Shown here: in pieces, positions 6,328 to 7,286 of the stretch
How the letters are laid out: each line of letters opens with the position of its first letter
Position numbering within the stretch: the stretch's first letter is position 1
Origin: Oscillospiraceae bacterium
GTDB taxonomy: Bacteria > Bacillota_A > Clostridia > Oscillospirales > Ruminococcaceae
Length of the DNA stretch: 7,286 bases
Direction: 5' to 3'
Assembly: GCA_017400025.1 (NCBI GenBank)
Contig: JAFQAF010000318.1
Location: forward strand, 1-7,286
Notes under the pieces: generated by a model
What the model saw: the letters and a program-made list of their open reading frames with translations, nothing else
Database searches by the model: none
What the model was told of the DNA's origin: nothing
Made by a program: the position numbers and the translations under genes

Positions 6328-7286
6328 AAGCTATTGAGCTTCACGGCTTTAAATCCTTTCCGGAAAAAACCAGAATAGAATTTGAAAAAGGCATGAGCGC
6401 TGTGGTAGGGCCAAATGGCTCCGGCAAGAGCAATATCTCTGATGCCATACGCTGGGTGCTGGGTGAAACACGTTCCAGCCAGCTGCGCGGCAGCGGCAAA
6501 ATGGAGGATATTATCTTTGGCGGCACACAGAAGCGCAGCCCTATGGGTTTTGCCTCTGTAAGCCTGATACTGGACAATGCCGACCGTGCTTTTGACGTGG
6601 AAAACGATGAAGTTGCGGTGATGAGAAAGTATTACCGCGGCGGCGACAGTGAATATTACATAAACGGTGCAAGGGTGCGCCTGCGCGATATCCAGGAACT
6701 GTTTATGGACACCGGCCTTGGCAGAAACGGCTACTCCATAGTGGGCCAGGGCAAGGTAAATGAGATTGTTACCTCAAAGCCGGAAGGCAGAAGAGAAATA
6801 TTCGAAGAGGCTTCCGGTATAGCAAAATTCCGTTACAAAAAGAACGAGGCGGAGAAAAAACTGCAGAATGCAGAGGGTAACATAACACGTCTTTCAGACA
6901 TACTTATGGGGCTGGAAGAACGTGTGGGACCGCTGGAAAAGGAAAGCATAAAAGCAAGGGAATTCCTGATGCTTTCCGACAGGAAAAGAGAGCTGGAAAT
7001 TACATTCTGGCTGGATACTGTGGACAAATCAAAGGAACTTATCCGCGCACAGCAGCGCAGACTGGAAATTTTCACAGATGACTTCAACACCATCAGCACA
7101 AAGCTGGAGGGCAGTGAAAAATATCTGGAGGACAGATACCTTTATTCCAACAGTCTGCTGGCAAAGGCAGATGAAAACACAAGGGAAATCCGTGCCGCTG
7201 AAGGACGGATTACAGAGCTGGCAAGCCAACGCGCAGGGCTGGAAAGCACACAGGGCTTTGCAGACAGCCAGATTGAAAGCCTGAAA
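6318..7286 (+). CDS. smc: Chromosome segregation protein SMC, N-terminal part, cut by window end
   Basis: SMC is the ATPase of the bacterial condensin complex (with ScpA and ScpB), which loads at origin-proximal sites and compacts and separates chromosomes. 323 codons are open from GTG 6318 to the window end; a full protein is about 1,180-1,200 residues. The N-terminus YLKAIELHGFKSF is canonical. Walker A is GPNGSGKSN at 31-39, followed by DAIRWVLGE. LRGSGKMEDIIFGG holds the R-loop region, and GYSIVGQGKVNEIV includes the Q-loop Gln144. EGRREIFEEASGIAKFRYKK leads into the coiled coil, rich in Glu, Lys, Arg and Leu, from about residue 165 to the end. Walker B, the signature motif, the hinge and the second coil lie beyond the window. 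The start is GTG, supported by AAGGAG 7 nt upstream and by homology beginning at residue 2. It overlaps the upstream gene by 10 bp, so translation is probably coupled. No frameshift is seen. Confidence 0.97.
   Translation, partial: MYLKAIELHGFKSFPEKTRIEFEKGMSAVVGPNGSGKSNISDAIRWVLGETRSSQLRGSGKMEDIIFGGTQKRSPMGFASVSLILDNADRAFDVENDEVAVMRKYYRGGDSEYYINGARVRLRDIQELFMDTGLGRNGYSIVGQGKVNEIVTSKPEGRREIFEEASGIAKFRYKKNEAEKKLQNAEGNITRLSDILMGLEERVGPLEKESIKAREFLMLSDRKRELEITFWLDTVDKSKELIRAQQRRLEIFTDDFNTISTKLEGSEKYLEDRYLYSNSLLAKADENTREIRAAEGRITELASQRAGLESTQGFADSQIESLK

Overview
The window is a co-oriented block of housekeeping genes, all on the + strand and tightly packed: topA (3' part) - trmFO - a small membrane/zinc-ribbon protein - plsX - rnc - an Elp3-like radical SAM protein - smc (5' part). 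The order and protein families point to a Gram-positive Firmicute of the class Clostridia. topA-trmFO is a common Firmicute pair, and plsX-rnc-(radical SAM)-smc is a typical clostridial arrangement. Intermediate G+C and heavy use of ACA, GCA, CTG, AGA and GAA codons suggest an Oscillospiraceae/Ruminococcaceae-like gut anaerobe, but that placement is inference. There is no sign of recent transfer, mobile elements, CRISPR, tRNA or rRNA.

Layout: positions 1-1721 carry the C-terminal 572 residues of DNA topoisomerase I, including the active-site Tyr and three four-cysteine zinc fingers. The Toprim domain lies upstream of the window. trmFO (1726-3024) starts 4 bp later and makes the folate-dependent tRNA m5U54 methyltransferase. 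A 150-residue unrecognised protein (3038-3490) has two hydrophobic segments and a C-terminal zinc ribbon. plsX (3523-4527, phospholipid acyltransfer) overlaps rnc (4527-5192, RNase III) by one base, with no acpP between them. A 109-bp gap (5193-5301) is the only real break; it contains potential stem-loops and a 10-bp direct repeat. A radical SAM gene (5302-6327) then overlaps by 10 bp the GTG-started smc (6318 to beyond the end), whose ATPase head and first coiled coil are visible.

Together the genes cover DNA supercoiling, tRNA modification, phospholipid synthesis, RNA processing and chromosome condensation. They look like one or two co-transcribed growth operons, split (if anywhere) at the rnc/radical SAM gap. 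I found no convincing undescribed system. The points worth a second look are the zinc-ribbon membrane protein, the missing acpP, the structured gap after rnc, and the stand-alone Elp3-like radical SAM protein coupled to smc.
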